DNA of 64,000 bases from Holothuria scabra (taxonomy: Eukaryota; Echinodermata; Holothuroidea; Aspidochirotida; Holothuriidae). The stretch is from the NCBI GenBank assembly GCA_037179385.1, contig CM074179.1, positions 4,092,001-4,156,000 of the forward strand, in the 5' to 3' direction. The first letter of the stretch is position 1; each line of letters starts with the position of its first letter. Of the stretch, positions 23,444 through 34,569 are shown one piece after another. The notes beneath the pieces are model-generated. The model had not been told where the DNA came from. It ran no database searches and saw only the letters and a list, made by a program, of their open reading frames with translations. The position numbers were made by a program, and so were the translations under genes.

Positions 23444-24400
23444 AGCGCCACCATCAGTTGGCGCGGAGCGTACAAAGAAAATTTTGGATTTTAAAACCTC
23501 CCAGATGGCTGGAAATGGCATCTGCCAGGTTTATTTGTCTCTTATTCTGGTGAGAATAATTTGTGATTAGGTCAGTTCATTACTCCACTGGACTATGTAT
23601 CCTAGGATCGCAAAATCCTGAATCCAGTGCTGACTGTTGCAAGCAGCAGTTCCAGTGCACGCCTGAGTAAGGTATTTCCAGAGGCGTAGGGGAGCATTTC
23701 AATTTTGGGGCAGAAGATTTTTGCCCGAACAATGGATTTCTGCCGGTAAGACAGTCAAAGCGGAGCGCCACCACTGGTTGGCGCGGAGCGTCCTAAAAAA
23801 TTGAAAATTCGTACCTTTCAGACAGTCAAAAATGACATACCCCAGGCTTGTAAAGGGGATCCAAGCAGTCGCTTATTTTTAAGTTTCAATTGCAGATAAA
23901 CGTACGTTCGTTCCAAACTAAAATTCCGCCAGAGAGACTTAGCCGAGCGCCACCATTGGTTGGCGCGGAGCGTACAAAACAATTTTTAAATATCCGACCC
24001 TTCAGACAGTTGAAATGGCATTTCCCGAGCTTATATGGGGATCTAAGCAGTCGCTATTTTGAGTTTCCCTTTGTAAAAATGATCACTTGAAACTAAAATT
24101 CTGCTATGAAGCGGTCTAAGTGGAGCACCACCATAAGTTGGGACGAAACGTACAGGAAATTTTGAAAAATTTAACCACTTCAGACAGTCAAAAATGTCAT
24201 TTCCTATGCTTATAGGGGGTCTAAGAAGTCACTTGTTCGAGGTTCTGTTTGCACAGAAAATGTTCACCTGAAACTAGAATGCTGCTTGGAAGACTATCTG
24301 CGCGGAGCTTCACCACAGTCGAAAAATGACATTTCCCAGGCTTGTAGGGGATCTAAGCAGTGGCTATTTGATCAAAAAATTACCAGATAAAATGTATCAC
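23444..24400 (+). repeat. AGCGCCACC tandem array, ~180-base unit (family F)
   Basis: The marker AGCGCCACCAT...TTGGCGCGGAGCG starts at 23444, 23764, 23946 and, decayed, 24124 and 24305, so the later units are 178-182 bases. Each unit also has TTCAGACAGTC, AAATGACATTTCCC and GGGATCTAAGCAGTCGCTATTT. The marker holds a short dyad (GCGCCA / TGGCGC). Single units occur near 5821 and 50676, and inverted ones at 63730-63810 and 63930-64000. Confidence 0.75.
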
Positions 24401-25839
24401 TACCAATCGATGAAATGGTCCCGCATATTTTCGGGGAAAACTACAAACCGGAATTGAAAACATGCTAATGAATTTTATTCTATTGCGACTCTTGGCTAAA
24501 TTCAATATATATTGAAAAAATTGTGTGCCCGAACTTCCGACTACCCTGACTATATGATTTTACTTTTTAAAAAATAGGCCAATGGGGAACTTAGCAGTCG
24601 CTATTTTGATCAGAAGAATAAGATAAAATGTACCAGTACCAAAAAATGAAATGAAGTAGGTTTTAGTAACACTTATTGACAGAATTGTCACGTTACAAGG
24701 TGTGTTGAAATGAATTTTCAAGCAGACTTACGGGAAGACATTCTCACCCTGCATCATTAAAGTATCGAAAAACAAATTACCCGATTCTCATAACCATTGC
24801 CCGTATTTGGCTCTAGAACAGGATAGATGGCAAACTTTTGGAAACCTGAACACCCTCCTGTCTATCCGTTTAATTAATTTGGCAATTGAAATCGTCCCAG
24901 AACTTTTTTAACCTTTGCCCGAATATTTGACCATTTCGAGCAAATTTTTGCAAGGCTACAGTGTGAAGTTGGGATGATGAAAACTTCTTTTACTCATTCT
25001 ACCCAAATGTGTCGAAAACCTTTTTTATTTTCCATGAAAATTTACTCTAAATGTAGCGTCTTCTGTTTTTCGGCAAAGATTTGAAGCTATTAAAATTATA
25101 ATCAGCCACTTCGGGTATTGTGTTACACAAGATTTAAAAACAGTCTCAAGAATAAATGTTTCTTTTAAGCCACAGGCTTCCAAAATGTGTAGCGATTTTT
25201 TTTTATCTCTAAACCTTTCGTAACTATATTACCCTTATTATGATACTTTTCGATTTTCGGGCAAATGCTTGATATTCGACAATTTCGGGCATTGTGTTGT
25301 GATTATCTGTATAATCTGACTTATCTGACTTATGTATTGAAAAAAATCCCTACATGAGGTAGAAACATGCCAGATGATAGGAGCACACTTTAATCCACAC
25401 CAATGTAGCCAATTTTAGCCACTCCAAATCTGTTAGAAATTATCCATCCTGAAACCCGACGAGTAAAAAGTCAAGAGATTCCGAAGATATAAATCTTGTC
25501 ACAGTTTACCTGAATTTATTCCGAAATCCAGAGTAGGGCACAACTGCATATCACCCTGCAACTGTTTGAAGGGCGAAAATTAACTCTCCTACAGGTTATC
25601 GTTAATGTGGGGGCCCAGGGGACGAAGCCCCAGGAAGCTTTGCAACTTTTGCACTCTGAAAGGTAATATTTGAGCCAAAGAATAGCCGAAATGTAGTAAA
25701 AGCAACTTAAATTTGTTTAAATACTTTTGAAAAATATATTTTGCGACATTCAGTTATGGGGAGGGGTGCATGCCCCCGCCCCCCAAAAAAAATCTCATAA
25801 AAAATTATTGGGGGGCCACACCCCCTCCCTGGCCCCCCG
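24401..25839. other. Family D/F internal sequence, no gene
   Basis: AT-rich sequence with repeated words such as TTTCGGGCA(T/A) and TTGTGTT. The block near 24370-24500, ending CGACTCTTGGCTAAATTCAA, recurs at about 50820-50965. The block at 25590-25850 matches 8635-8890. No supported coding sequence. Confidence 0.45.
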
Positions 25840-25854
25840 CTTCCGCCGCCTATG
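25840..25854 (-). repeat. Right terminal inverted repeat of the composite
   Basis: CTTCCGCCGCCTATG, followed immediately by ATGAA. It is a perfect reverse complement of the left end over 15 bases. Confidence 0.65.
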
Positions 25855-25859
25855 ATGAA

Positions 25860-26059
25860 GTTTGTTTCTTTTTTTCATTAATATTAACATTTTAACAAAG
25901 ATACCAACATGATGCTTTATATCCAAACTTGGTAATTCCGTAGCGTGAAAAGTACTTCAACTGAGATTTGTACCAACTAGCTTCACCAGAAAGAAAAAAA
26001 AAAACATGTAAACATGTGCAATAAAACAAGTGCAATTATTTGCTCAACTCAAATTCTCC
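25860..26059 (-). other. Downstream end of the gypsy element, possible 3' LTR remnant
   Basis: AT-rich, between the integrase end and the composite. The LTR words seen at 30738-30805 are absent, so a 3' LTR is truncated, diverged or missing. Confidence 0.3.
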
Positions 26060-26109
26060 ACCTGCTAAATGCTTGGGAAGTCTCGAGATTCTCCAAGATC
26101 TGGTCTGCA

Positions 26110-29100
26110 TTGGAACTATAATTCTAGGGCTTTTGGATGGGGCGGGTGTTTGAGTTGTTCTAGGGATCTGTGATGGAACTGAATTTTGTTGAAATGAATT
26201 TGGAGGTGTACTGGGGGGTAACCTTTGTGGTGTTTTGGGGTTACTGGGGACTGCCTCTGTACAACCTTCACGTTGATCATCTGGAAGTTATGGAGGTTCT
26301 CTGTGGAAGATGTCCTGTTCCTTTGTTTTAGGTATGTCCCTCCTGTTCCTTCTCCAGATTGTTTCTTGCTCTGCCTCCATATTGTACGATCTCGGCTGGT
26401 TTGGTTGCCAATTTGGAGATAATAGTGAGCTTTAGATTTCACGACGCGAACCTCATCTACAACGAAGTGACATCATTTGTGTCTATGCCGTTTTCGAATG
26501 CAACGTGAAATAACGCTATACGAAGTAGTGAAATGGCAGAGGCAACGCAATAGGTGACGTCATTGCGTTGTAGCTCACGTCCGCGTCGTGCAATCTAAAG
26601 CTCACTAATAATCTTGCTGGCTTCCACTGGTTCCCAACTCTCACTCTGATGGTGTCCTGCTGTTGCAGTGGTTTCAGATGTTTTGTGTTTTGGTCAAAGT
26701 AATGTCTGGCTTTATTCTGTCGTTCCCTGATTTCGTGCTGGATCTGTTTTGGGGCGATAACCGCTGGCTCTAGTAGTTTCTGTACAGTGGGAAGTTTGGT
26801 TGCTGTCCTTCCTGCCATCAGGCGTTGTGCCGGAGAGCCAGTATTTCCACTTGGTGTATTCCGAAGTTACCAAAGTCCATAAAAAATTACTCTGATTCCT
26901 CCACATTCTCCCACATTCGTCTGACTATCTGGTTACATCTTTCTACTTTTCCATTAGCCTGATGATGGCTGGGACTTGTCATGATATGTTCAAACTGCCA
27001 CTCCTTGCTAAACTGGAAAAATGCACGGCTTAGAAACTGAGGTCCATTGTCTGAAATAAACTTTTCTAGTTTTCCATGGACTGAAAATTACTTTGCAAAT
27101 TCTTCTGTTATGATTTGGCTGTATGTGTTCTCCTTTAAGTCTACAACCTCAATGAAGTCCGAGAAATAATCAGCTACTACAAGAAAGTTAGTCCCTTCAC
27201 TCTGGAGTAGATCTGCTGCTTCAATTTGCCACGGGCGAGCCGCAATTTCACTAGGTTTCAGTATTTGGTTGGGTTGCTGGTTTCTCCTGCTTTGGCAGTC
27301 TGGACATCTGCTCACAATCTCTTCTATCCTACTGTTCATGCTGGGCCAGTGCACTACATCCCTTGCTATCTGTTTACATTTTACCATTCCAAGATGGCTT
27401 TCATGTATGACCTTGAGGATATGTGGTCTCATGCCTTTTGGAACTATTACTCTGTCACCTTTGAATAGAATCCCTTCAATTTCTGTGATCTCATCCATTG
27501 AGTCCCAGTATTGTCTGATATCTGCATCACCTTCAATGTGTGTCATGGGCCATCCTTTCTATACAACATATCTCAACTTCTGCAGTTCTGGATCCTTATT
27601 TGTTTCTTCTAGAAGTTCTGCTTGATGTTCTTCACTAAAGACATTTACTCCTCTGACTCCTATGGCATATGCTTTCACGTAGTTGTCTTCTGCCATCAAC
27701 TTCTCTTCTGTACTTGGAAGAAATGCCCGGCTGAGAGCATCGGCGACTGGTATGTCTTTACCTGGCTTCCCAATCAATTTGAAATCGTAGTGTTGTAAGG
27801 TCATCCTCATCTTTTGAAGTCTTAGTGGCACTTGGTGGAGTGGTTTGTCAAATATTCTCACCAGCGGTAGATGATCTGTTTCCACTGTGATATCACTTCT
27901 TCCATATACACAGGTATGGAATTTCTTAAAAGCAAACACGATGGCAAGCATCTCTTTCTCGATCTGACTGTAGCCATACTTTTCTGTTTCTGTAAGAGAC
28001 TTTGAAGCTTAAGCAGCTGGACGATTGTCCTGCATCAACACAGCTCACAGTCCTGCTTGTGAGGCATCACTTGATATTGTGAGTGGCTCAGTAGTGTTGT
28101 AATACTTGAGGACTGGTGTTGTGGTCATCATCTTCTTTAACTCCTTTACAGCGTCTCGGTGCTCGTCATCAAAATGAAATTTGAATCCATCTTCATGCCT
28201 TTCCTTTATAAGATTCCTCAGTGGTTCTGTGACGGCTGATAGGTTTGGCAAGAATTTGCATGTGTATGTCACCATGCCCAATAATGGCTGAATTTCTGCA
28301 ATTGATTCTGGTTCTGGCATTTCTGTCACAACCCTTGCTTTGTCGCTAGTTACCTTCACAGCTTCTCCTGTCAACATATGGCCTATGTACTCTACCTCTT
28401 TTTGACAAAGCCTAGTTTTTCTTGGATTTAATCTGAGGTTCTTTTCTTTGGACATTTTGAGTACTTTTTTCAGTCTTTCGTTTTGTACCTCAATAGTTGG
28501 AGCGTGTACTAGGATGTCGTCCATAATGATTTCTACCCCTTCAATGTCTCCGAACATCTAGTTCATGGCACTCTGGTAAATTTCTGGAGCGGATGTAATA
28601 CCCATCGGCAAGCGACGATATTTATACCGGCCAAACGAGTTGTTGAAAATAGTGTAGTTTTGTGACTAACCATCTACCTCTATCTGAAAGTAACCCATGT
28701 TAGCATAAGTGTTGAAAAAAAATTGAGCCATTGGTCCTTGTTGTTATCTCTTCAGTTGTCTTCATCGGATAGTATTCTCGTTGTAGTGCCTTATTTAGAT
28801 TCTTCGGGTCAATCGTGATTCTTACATCCTTGCTTGTTGCTGGAGTGTGTCTGTTGCTTTTGTGTGTTGTTCTTAACTTTTTGTGGACGATGTGCATCTG
28901 GCTGCACCATGGGAATGCTTCTCCCACTGCTACCTTTGCGATGATTCCCAGTTCTCCCAGTTGTTTTAGCTTGGCCTTGGCAGGTTCGCACAGGGCAGCA
29001 GGGATTGGACGGGCATTGTAGGCAGTTGGGTGCACCTCAGGGTTGACCTTCAGTGAGTACTTCCCAGGTATTTTACCCACACCCTGAAAAACATGTGAGT

Positions 29101-29766
29101 ATGTATGAATGATATTCTTAGGTTCTTCACAGTCAACAGGATATAATCTCTGAACCAGATTCATTTTTTGACTATCTGCAACTGATAACAAATTAGGTAC
29201 ATTCTCATCGACCACCTGACAATATACTGTAATACATTCCTTTGTCCATTTAAGTACACGGGTAAATTTGTTACACCATGCGCAACTTGAGGTGTGCTAA
29301 AAATACCACTGATTGGAACTTTTTCTGCATACAAGTTTGGCTTCTGATCAAGTCTATTATATTTTCCCTTGCTCAAAATATTTGCTTGAGTGGCTGTATC
29401 TATATCAAATATGATACTCTGCTTTGTCTCAGTGGTTAAAGAAACTGACCAAATTGACTCCTTTTTATTCAGATTGACAGTGATCATTTTTACATTCAAT
29501 GCTTCAAGCTGATTATTCATAGCACGAACATCAGAAGTAGGTTCACCATACCCACCATCATAATAAGTACGATCAGGTTCAATACTGTCACAATCATTTG
29601 TGCTGTAGCTATTATAACTAGGCATGTATGCGTGCCTGAGTATACCTGATATTTCGTGTACTAGATCTACACATTTTAGCAAAATGGTTGAACTTTTTAC
29701 ATGCATAACACTGCTTATTAAATGCTGGATATTTTCCTGGTCCGTGAGTTTTACCACAGTTACCAC
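26110..29766 (-). pseudogene. Gypsy pol remnant (protease, RT, RNase H, integrase)
   Basis: Protease: the segment near 29390 reads IIFDIDTATQANIL, where the catalytic triplet DTG has become DTA. Reverse transcriptase: 29215-28700 and 28557-28045, with the active-site IIMDDILVH and stops at the TAG just above 28557 and another near 28667. RNase H: about 27951-27559, ending in VADALSRAF. Integrase: 27546-27088 has the HHCC zinc module (HESHLG and CPDC) and the first catalytic D in EAADLL; a TAA near 27090 breaks it, and the part at about 27080-26890 keeps SDNGPQF and NGKVE, with 35 residues between D and E. The C-terminal part is cut by the MITE at 26425-26605 and resumes to about 26116. It cannot encode a working polyprotein. 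Confidence 0.75.
26425..26605. mobile_element. MITE inside the gypsy integrase (181 bases, TA flanks)
   Basis: The left end GTGAGCTTTAGATTTCACGA and the right end TCGTGCAATCTAAAGCTCAC are inverted copies over about 24 bases with one mismatch. TA lies on both sides, as for Tc1/mariner-type insertions. The integrase frame resumes on the far side. A diverged relative is at about 55898-56056. Confidence 0.75.
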
Positions 29767-30464
29767 AGAAAAAAGACTTTCTTGTTCGTTCCTCTTTGAG
29801 TCTCAGACTGTCCCTGGTTCGTGTTTTGGCCTCGTCTTCTGTCTGAAGAGAAGCGTCTGCGTCTGCCCGCTGTGCCTCTTTCATGCCCTTTGTCTCGGCC
29901 ACTACCTCTCCAAACGCCATCAACATTTCCTTCACTCGATCTTAGTTTCAAGGTCTCTTTTTGTTCAGAAAAATTACATTTGTTTACGATCTGCTTTAGA
30001 GTTAGATCCTCTTCCCACAATTTCTCTTTTAGCTTTTCGTCTTTCACTCCATTTGAAATGCGTATGCAAATTTCTGACTCTTCCAGGGCTCCAAACTCAC
30101 AATGAGAAGCAAGTTCCCGTACAGCAGTAATTTACTCACTGAGTGTCTCATTAGGTAATTGGTCTCGTTTGCTAAAACGTGTAAGGTATGATTTAGCCAG
30201 TTTCTTTGGTCCAAAATATTGGTAAAATTTTTCTATGACCTTATCTAGCTTTTTGTCATCTCCATCTGCTGCATATGTGAACTTTTTTGCTACCTTAATC
30301 CATTCTGATCTCATAGAGCACTTAAAAATTCCAACCTTAACCTCATCAGATTTTGTTTCTCTTTCACTTGCAATCAAATACAGTTGTAACTGTTCTTTCC
30401 AAGCTTGCAATATATTTTCCCCTGTGGGAGGGTTAAAAGTTTTAGGGGGCTTAAAACCACTCAT
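29618..30464 (-). pseudogene. Gypsy gag remnant with nucleocapsid zinc knuckle
   Basis: The capsid-like part begins with ATG at 30464 and reads MSGFKPPKTFNPPTGENI, then a domain with YLTRFSKRDQLPNETLSE before a TAA at about 30132. The protein picks up again in other frames: a K/E/R-rich middle (30047-29760), then a cysteine part (29935-29618) with CGNC and CYACKKFNHFAKMC, a CX2CX4HX4C nucleocapsid knuckle. In intact elements this protein packages the RNA; here it is split over at least two frames. Confidence 0.68.
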
Positions 30465-30714
30465 TCTTGATTGTCAGCATATGAATTTATCTTGTTCTTT
30501 GTACAAAAAAAGACACAGTGTATAGGCTAATCCTCTGGCTATGTCATACAAAGTACATGCCTATGTACTATAACGGTTACAGTTACAGCCTAGGCTAGGC
30601 TCAAAGTATCGAACTTGAACAATGAATTTCACCACTTCGTACATGGCAAATATCACGAGTTCTTGATGCATGCTTTCTTTATTTTAGTATCTCTTGTGCA
30701 TTTTTGTTTGAAAT

Positions 30715-30731
30715 CCGAACTTCTGACACCA
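30715..30731 (-). other. Primer-binding site of the gypsy element
   Basis: The minus strand reads TGGTGTCAGAAGTTCGG directly after a CA dinucleotide (30733-30732) that would end the 5' LTR. TGGTGTCAGAAG is a form often seen next to the 5' LTR of gypsy-type elements. Confidence 0.6.
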
Positions 30732-30890
30732 TGCTGTGTCTTGCTTGAACTCGATAATCATGATAAACACTGGATGGTTAAGGTTTACGTTCGTCTTATA
30801 TTTGTCCTCCTACTTGCCAGGAGATTCAATGTGATTTTCTAGATACTCAAAATGTGCCCCTAGTGAATTCGTATTACCCTGGATTACATA
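30732..30890 (-). repeat. 5' LTR region of the gypsy element (outer end uncertain)
   Basis: It starts with the CA end next to the primer site and includes the 67 bases shared with 16573-16642. The outer end may be the TGTAATCC read on the minus strand near 30888, but no second LTR is available to confirm it. Confidence 0.4.
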
Positions 30891-32390
30891 ACGTTTGTGA
30901 AATTTTGCAATTCTTTAAGGATCTGAAGAGTTATCAAGTTTTCATTTCAAATCGTTTAATTTGTCTTCTTTTTTTTTCTTTTTTTTTTTATTATCGCTAA
31001 GTTGGTGGTATTTTTTTTATTATCGCTACGTTGGTGATGTTTTTTTTTATCTGGACCACTGTCAATGATTCTCTCCAAAAATCACCCATGACAATTCCTT
31101 CCATGAAAGCATTTACATTCGACATCTTCAGTTGTCAATTTTCCTTCCTTGACATACTCGTACAATTGAACGTAGGTGTTGTTACAACAGATAATGTAAA
31201 AAAAACCAATATCGCAAAAGCGACCGATAGTGTAAAAAATTACCAATAATGTAAAAACCATTCAAATCAATGTTTATTTCTAGCATCTTTGTACCAAAGA
31301 TCAGTGGCGGAGCTGCCATATGGTCAGGGGGGCGGTCGCCCCCCCCCCCCCCCGACGGATCAAAATCGTCTGTCGGCGGCCTTTTTAGGTTTTTAACAAA
31401 CTTCACTCTTGCACCATTATTGGCAAAAGACATAATTTAATAGCTTTGTTTAATGGCCCAGATAACAAAATGCTCAAAAAGAAACCAGTAACTGTAATAT
31501 CTGCCTTTTATTCTGGTTAAAAGGGTCATCTTCTGTAATATAGGGGTAGGTTTTGCCGAAAAGTAACTTCATGCTTTATATGCACTAATGAATGTTGTTG
31601 CTGTGCTAAGTTAATTGTTTCCACACCAAGCGTGATTATAAGCTTACAAATTCACCCTCCCGGCCAATAAAAGATGTTGCAAAGGGCGCAACAATAATTC
31701 TAGCGCAAATAGCCTCCTTGTTGTCGGGGATAATATGTCCACATAGACAATAAAAAGAGTTTACAAAGATACCAAAATAGCTTCCACAACATTTTTCAAA
31801 ATCATTTGAAGAGGACATTCAGGTTAAATTAAAATAAAACTGTTATCATAGTGGTAATGATCTAAGAGTTTTAATGAGCAGTTTCCATTTTGCTTTTCTT
31901 CAAGTGACCATTCTCATGATAAATGTCTACAGTATTTCTGACACTGCACGATAATCCCATGAAAATGCTTATTTCTGTACTTTCGAAATCTCAAAAGCCA
32001 GAAAATTGCATCTAATAAGCCTAGGTTCAGGCTACTTTTATTTATCGTGAATTCGGTATCTAGAGAGCCAAGCAGACCTTTTGTCTTGGCTATTTCTTGC
32101 AATGTGCATAATTAATGGCTATTTTGGAGTGGTCGCATGATGTAAATTACGTCAATTAATGTTTCTTCGTGTACTTTTCTTGATTTCCAGATGCCAAAAA
32201 TGTACACCTAACCGTGATTAATTTCCAAAACTTTTCCCCTGTAAGATTGCTTGCTATTGGCTCTAGCAGGTTTAATTTTTATCTTCACAAAGCAGCCCAT
32301 TATTATATTAAAATCTAAAATCGAGACATTACAAGAACACAAAATATAATGAGCGCCTTCATACTGGAATGTGAAAGAGAGGGATAGAAA
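30891..32390. other. Repeat debris, no gene
   Basis: It holds a T-rich stretch near 30960-31050, the TGTAAAAA array at about 31190-31258, a hAT-like end (CAGTGGCGGAGCTGCC near 31303) followed by G and C runs, then AT-rich sequence. No supported coding sequence. Confidence 0.4.
31190..31258 (+). repeat. AATGTAAAAA tandem array, copy 1
   Basis: Degenerate units built on CC(A/G)ATA(A/G)TGTAAAAA, repeated about every 20 bases. The same motif forms a longer array at about 35450-35575. Confidence 0.6.
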
Positions 32391-32692
32391 CATGGGCGTG
32401 AGCAGGTATGGGCAAAGGGGGGAACTCGCCCGCCCCTGGAAAAAAACCTGGAAAAAACGAAGAAAACATAAAGAAAAAGACGAAAAAAAACTAACGTATA
32501 CATTTCTTAACAGTTCACTCAGTGTTTTCCCTATTTACATGCGGCAAATAGGCTTTAGAAATGCCATTCCAGAGGCATTTGTGGGCCAAAATTTTCTTGC
32601 GCTCCGCGTCAACTCATAGTGGCGAGAAGATTTTCACCCCAAAAAGAATTTTGTCTCCCCACCCCCGAATTTTTCTTCTGCGGACGCCCATG
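32391..32692. mobile_element. hAT-type MITE (302 bases) with perfect 8-base target duplication
   Basis: The left end CATGGGCGTGAGCAGG and the right end CTGCGGACGCCCATG are inverted, perfect for the first nine bases. GATAGAAA stands on both sides (32383-32390 and 32693-32700). An 8-base duplication is the hallmark of hAT elements. The interior is A- and G-rich with no transposase. Similar ends lie near 6536 and 37480. Confidence 0.8.
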
Positions 32693-32700
32693 GATAGAAA

Positions 32701-33427
32701 ATTTAAACATGTTGTAATAGAAAAACTTGCTGAGAAGAAATGGCAAAGTAGTCTTCTACCAGATGCGGAAAATCAAATGGAAAGTCTGAAAAGCCGTGGC
32801 TTCGATCGTGTGTAATTGTATACATTCAATTAGTGTATCATAACAACTTGAAAAGGAGGAAAAAGAAGTCAAGACGTAATAACATTTCCCCCTAAAATAA
32901 TTCAAATGGTGCTAAAAATACAGAATAGCTACAAAAAAGTGACGTCATTATGCTCGGAAAATATAAGGTAAAATGAGTTATAAAATTTGAAAATTTGAAA
33001 AATGTGAGGTAACAAAGTCTATTGAGCACTTACAAACTTCTTGAAACTGTATTTAAATGAGTTTATACTAACTTAAACTTTCTCTAATAGGCCTACTTAG
33101 AGAAATGGAATTCCAGAGGTTTACCCGCCATATGACATACAAAGCTGCTTTTTTGTTGTATTGACACGGTTTTTTCTAAGACTCCCACTTTGCTTGGTAT
33201 GTAGTTGTTTGGCAATAAAGAGAAATAATTTTGAATGCATCTAAGTAATGAAGTATGATATGCCTTATACATGAAGACACCCGTTTTATACTTGATAAAC
33301 TGAAATAATATCATGGCCTTTAGCTTTTGAAACAAAATGTTCGGGTGGGTTAATTGCTTTGCATGACACATAATTCTTATAACTCTCTTTTGTTTTAAAA
33401 ATACTGGTGTTAGATTACTTTTGTATC
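32701..33427. other. No feature recognised
   Basis: AT-rich, with short frames only. Confidence 0.35.
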
Positions 33428-33975
33428 CAGGGGTGGCGCCAGCGGGGGTGCGGGGGCCATGGTCCCCCGTCGGGAAGCACTGCCCCCCCCCCGCCGTCGG
33501 GGAAGGTCGGCGGTTTCGAGGCCTACAAAAAAATTAAAAAATAATAAAAAACCCTAAGGACTAAAGTTACTGGATAGGTGATCTTGAACACATTTTTTTG
33601 TTTTGAAATGCCATTTTCATACATATCAGACTCGATTATCAATCACTTCTTCTTAGCTCCGTTGTACCTCATTACATGTACCTTGTCCTATCTCCTCCCC
33701 CGTCGGGGAAGAACGGCAATTTCCCTCGGGGAGGCCTAAAAATGAATGTAACGGACTGAAGTTTTTGGATGGATTATCATGAACTGTTCTTTTTTCTTTA
33801 TGAACTATTTTTTTTTCTTTTGTAATGGTATTTTAAAGCATATATGAATCTGTTTTGAACATTTCTTACTAGCTCTGCTATCTCTCACCCCATCTTCAAT
33901 CGGCAAGTTCAAGCCCCCGTCGGGGAAGGCTGCCCTCCCCCTGTTGTTGAGAAAATCCAATTTCGTGGGGGAGCC
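33428..33975 (+). repeat. GTCGGGGAAG tandem repeat (family G), three units
   Basis: It starts with a hAT-like end CAGGGGTGGCGCCAGCGGGG. Units near 33428-33640, 33695-33860 and 33905-33975 each hold CCCC(G)TCGGGGAAG, a GGCCTA(C/A)AAAAA stretch and a TAAAG/TGAAGTT(A/T) block. The same sequence occurs inverted at about 55165-55325, ending CCCGCTGGCGCCACCCCTG. Confidence 0.65.
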
Positions 33976-34569
33976 TTCATCTACATGCCCACGGATAAGC
34001 TGATAAAGGATGTGGGTCTGAAAAACTTGGGTCGCCCAGACAATCTTATTGATTTTGCTTACTACAAAACCATATTCTTCAAAGAAACCTACAATTTCTA
34101 ATTACGGACAAGAGGTTGTTCATGTGCATGCAGTTCCCAATGGTCTGCTTTCTGGCCTGCCCCGACAGCCGAATTCTAGCAACGGTTATGAAAAGCGGCC
34201 AGGTCGTTTCAGCTACAGATAATGATAAACAGTAGTGTGAGAATGTCTCCCAATAAGTCTGACTGAAAATCCATTTGAAGCCACCTTGGAACGAGACATA
34301 TTTTCAAATACGTTGGAAGTAAAATCATTTATAGTCTGGAGTTCGTGCAGTCACGTAGAAAATCTCATCTATTTAGCGGACCTTGCAATTGAAAACAACG
34401 AAAATTCTTAAAAGAGTTAAAACCTTTTAGTATGTTTTCAATTCTGTTTCATAGTTTCCCCCGAAAAGAGACAGAACATTGCATCCAATTGTAGCAGTAC
34501 CTTTTATCTGGTAATTTTCAGATCACTTAGCAAGTTGGGTTTTTTCTTTTAAAATGAAACTTTCATTTC
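33976..34569. other. No feature recognised
   Basis: AT-rich sequence between the family G repeat and the CR1-like fragment. A short T-run near 34585 may be part of the LINE remnant. Confidence 0.3.

Larger units (their letters stand above)
16912..25854. mobile_element. Composite family D element with nested insertions
   Basis: The left end is CATAGGCGGCGGAAG (16912-16926) and the right end its exact reverse complement CTTCCGCCGCCTATG (25840-25854). Both ends are flanked directly by ATGAA, a plausible 5-base target duplication. Inside are a complete 1.2 kb DNA transposon, a Tx1-clade LINE, a tandem array and degenerate family D sequence. No transposase of the outer element was recognised. The single-element reading is inference from the matching ends and flanks. 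Confidence 0.6.
26060..30731 (-). mobile_element. Ty3/gypsy LTR retrotransposon, decayed
   Basis: On the minus strand the order is primer-binding site, gag, protease, reverse transcriptase, RNase H, integrase, which is the Ty3/gypsy order. All parts carry stops or frame changes. A 5' LTR end abuts the primer site at 30731; no matching 3' LTR was found to the left of the integrase, where a purine-rich stretch near 26055-26070 may be the polypurine tract. A 181-base MITE interrupts the end of the integrase. The element lies just right of the ATGAA flank of the composite. Confidence 0.75.

Noticed and set aside
29624..30525. Long plus-strand frames opposite the gypsy gag
   Set aside because: The minus strand carries the knuckle and capsid motifs; the plus frames are shadows.
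31190..31258. Regularly spaced short repeats resembling a CRISPR array
   Set aside because: Units are degenerate, spacers are as repetitive as the units, and the DNA is clearly animal.
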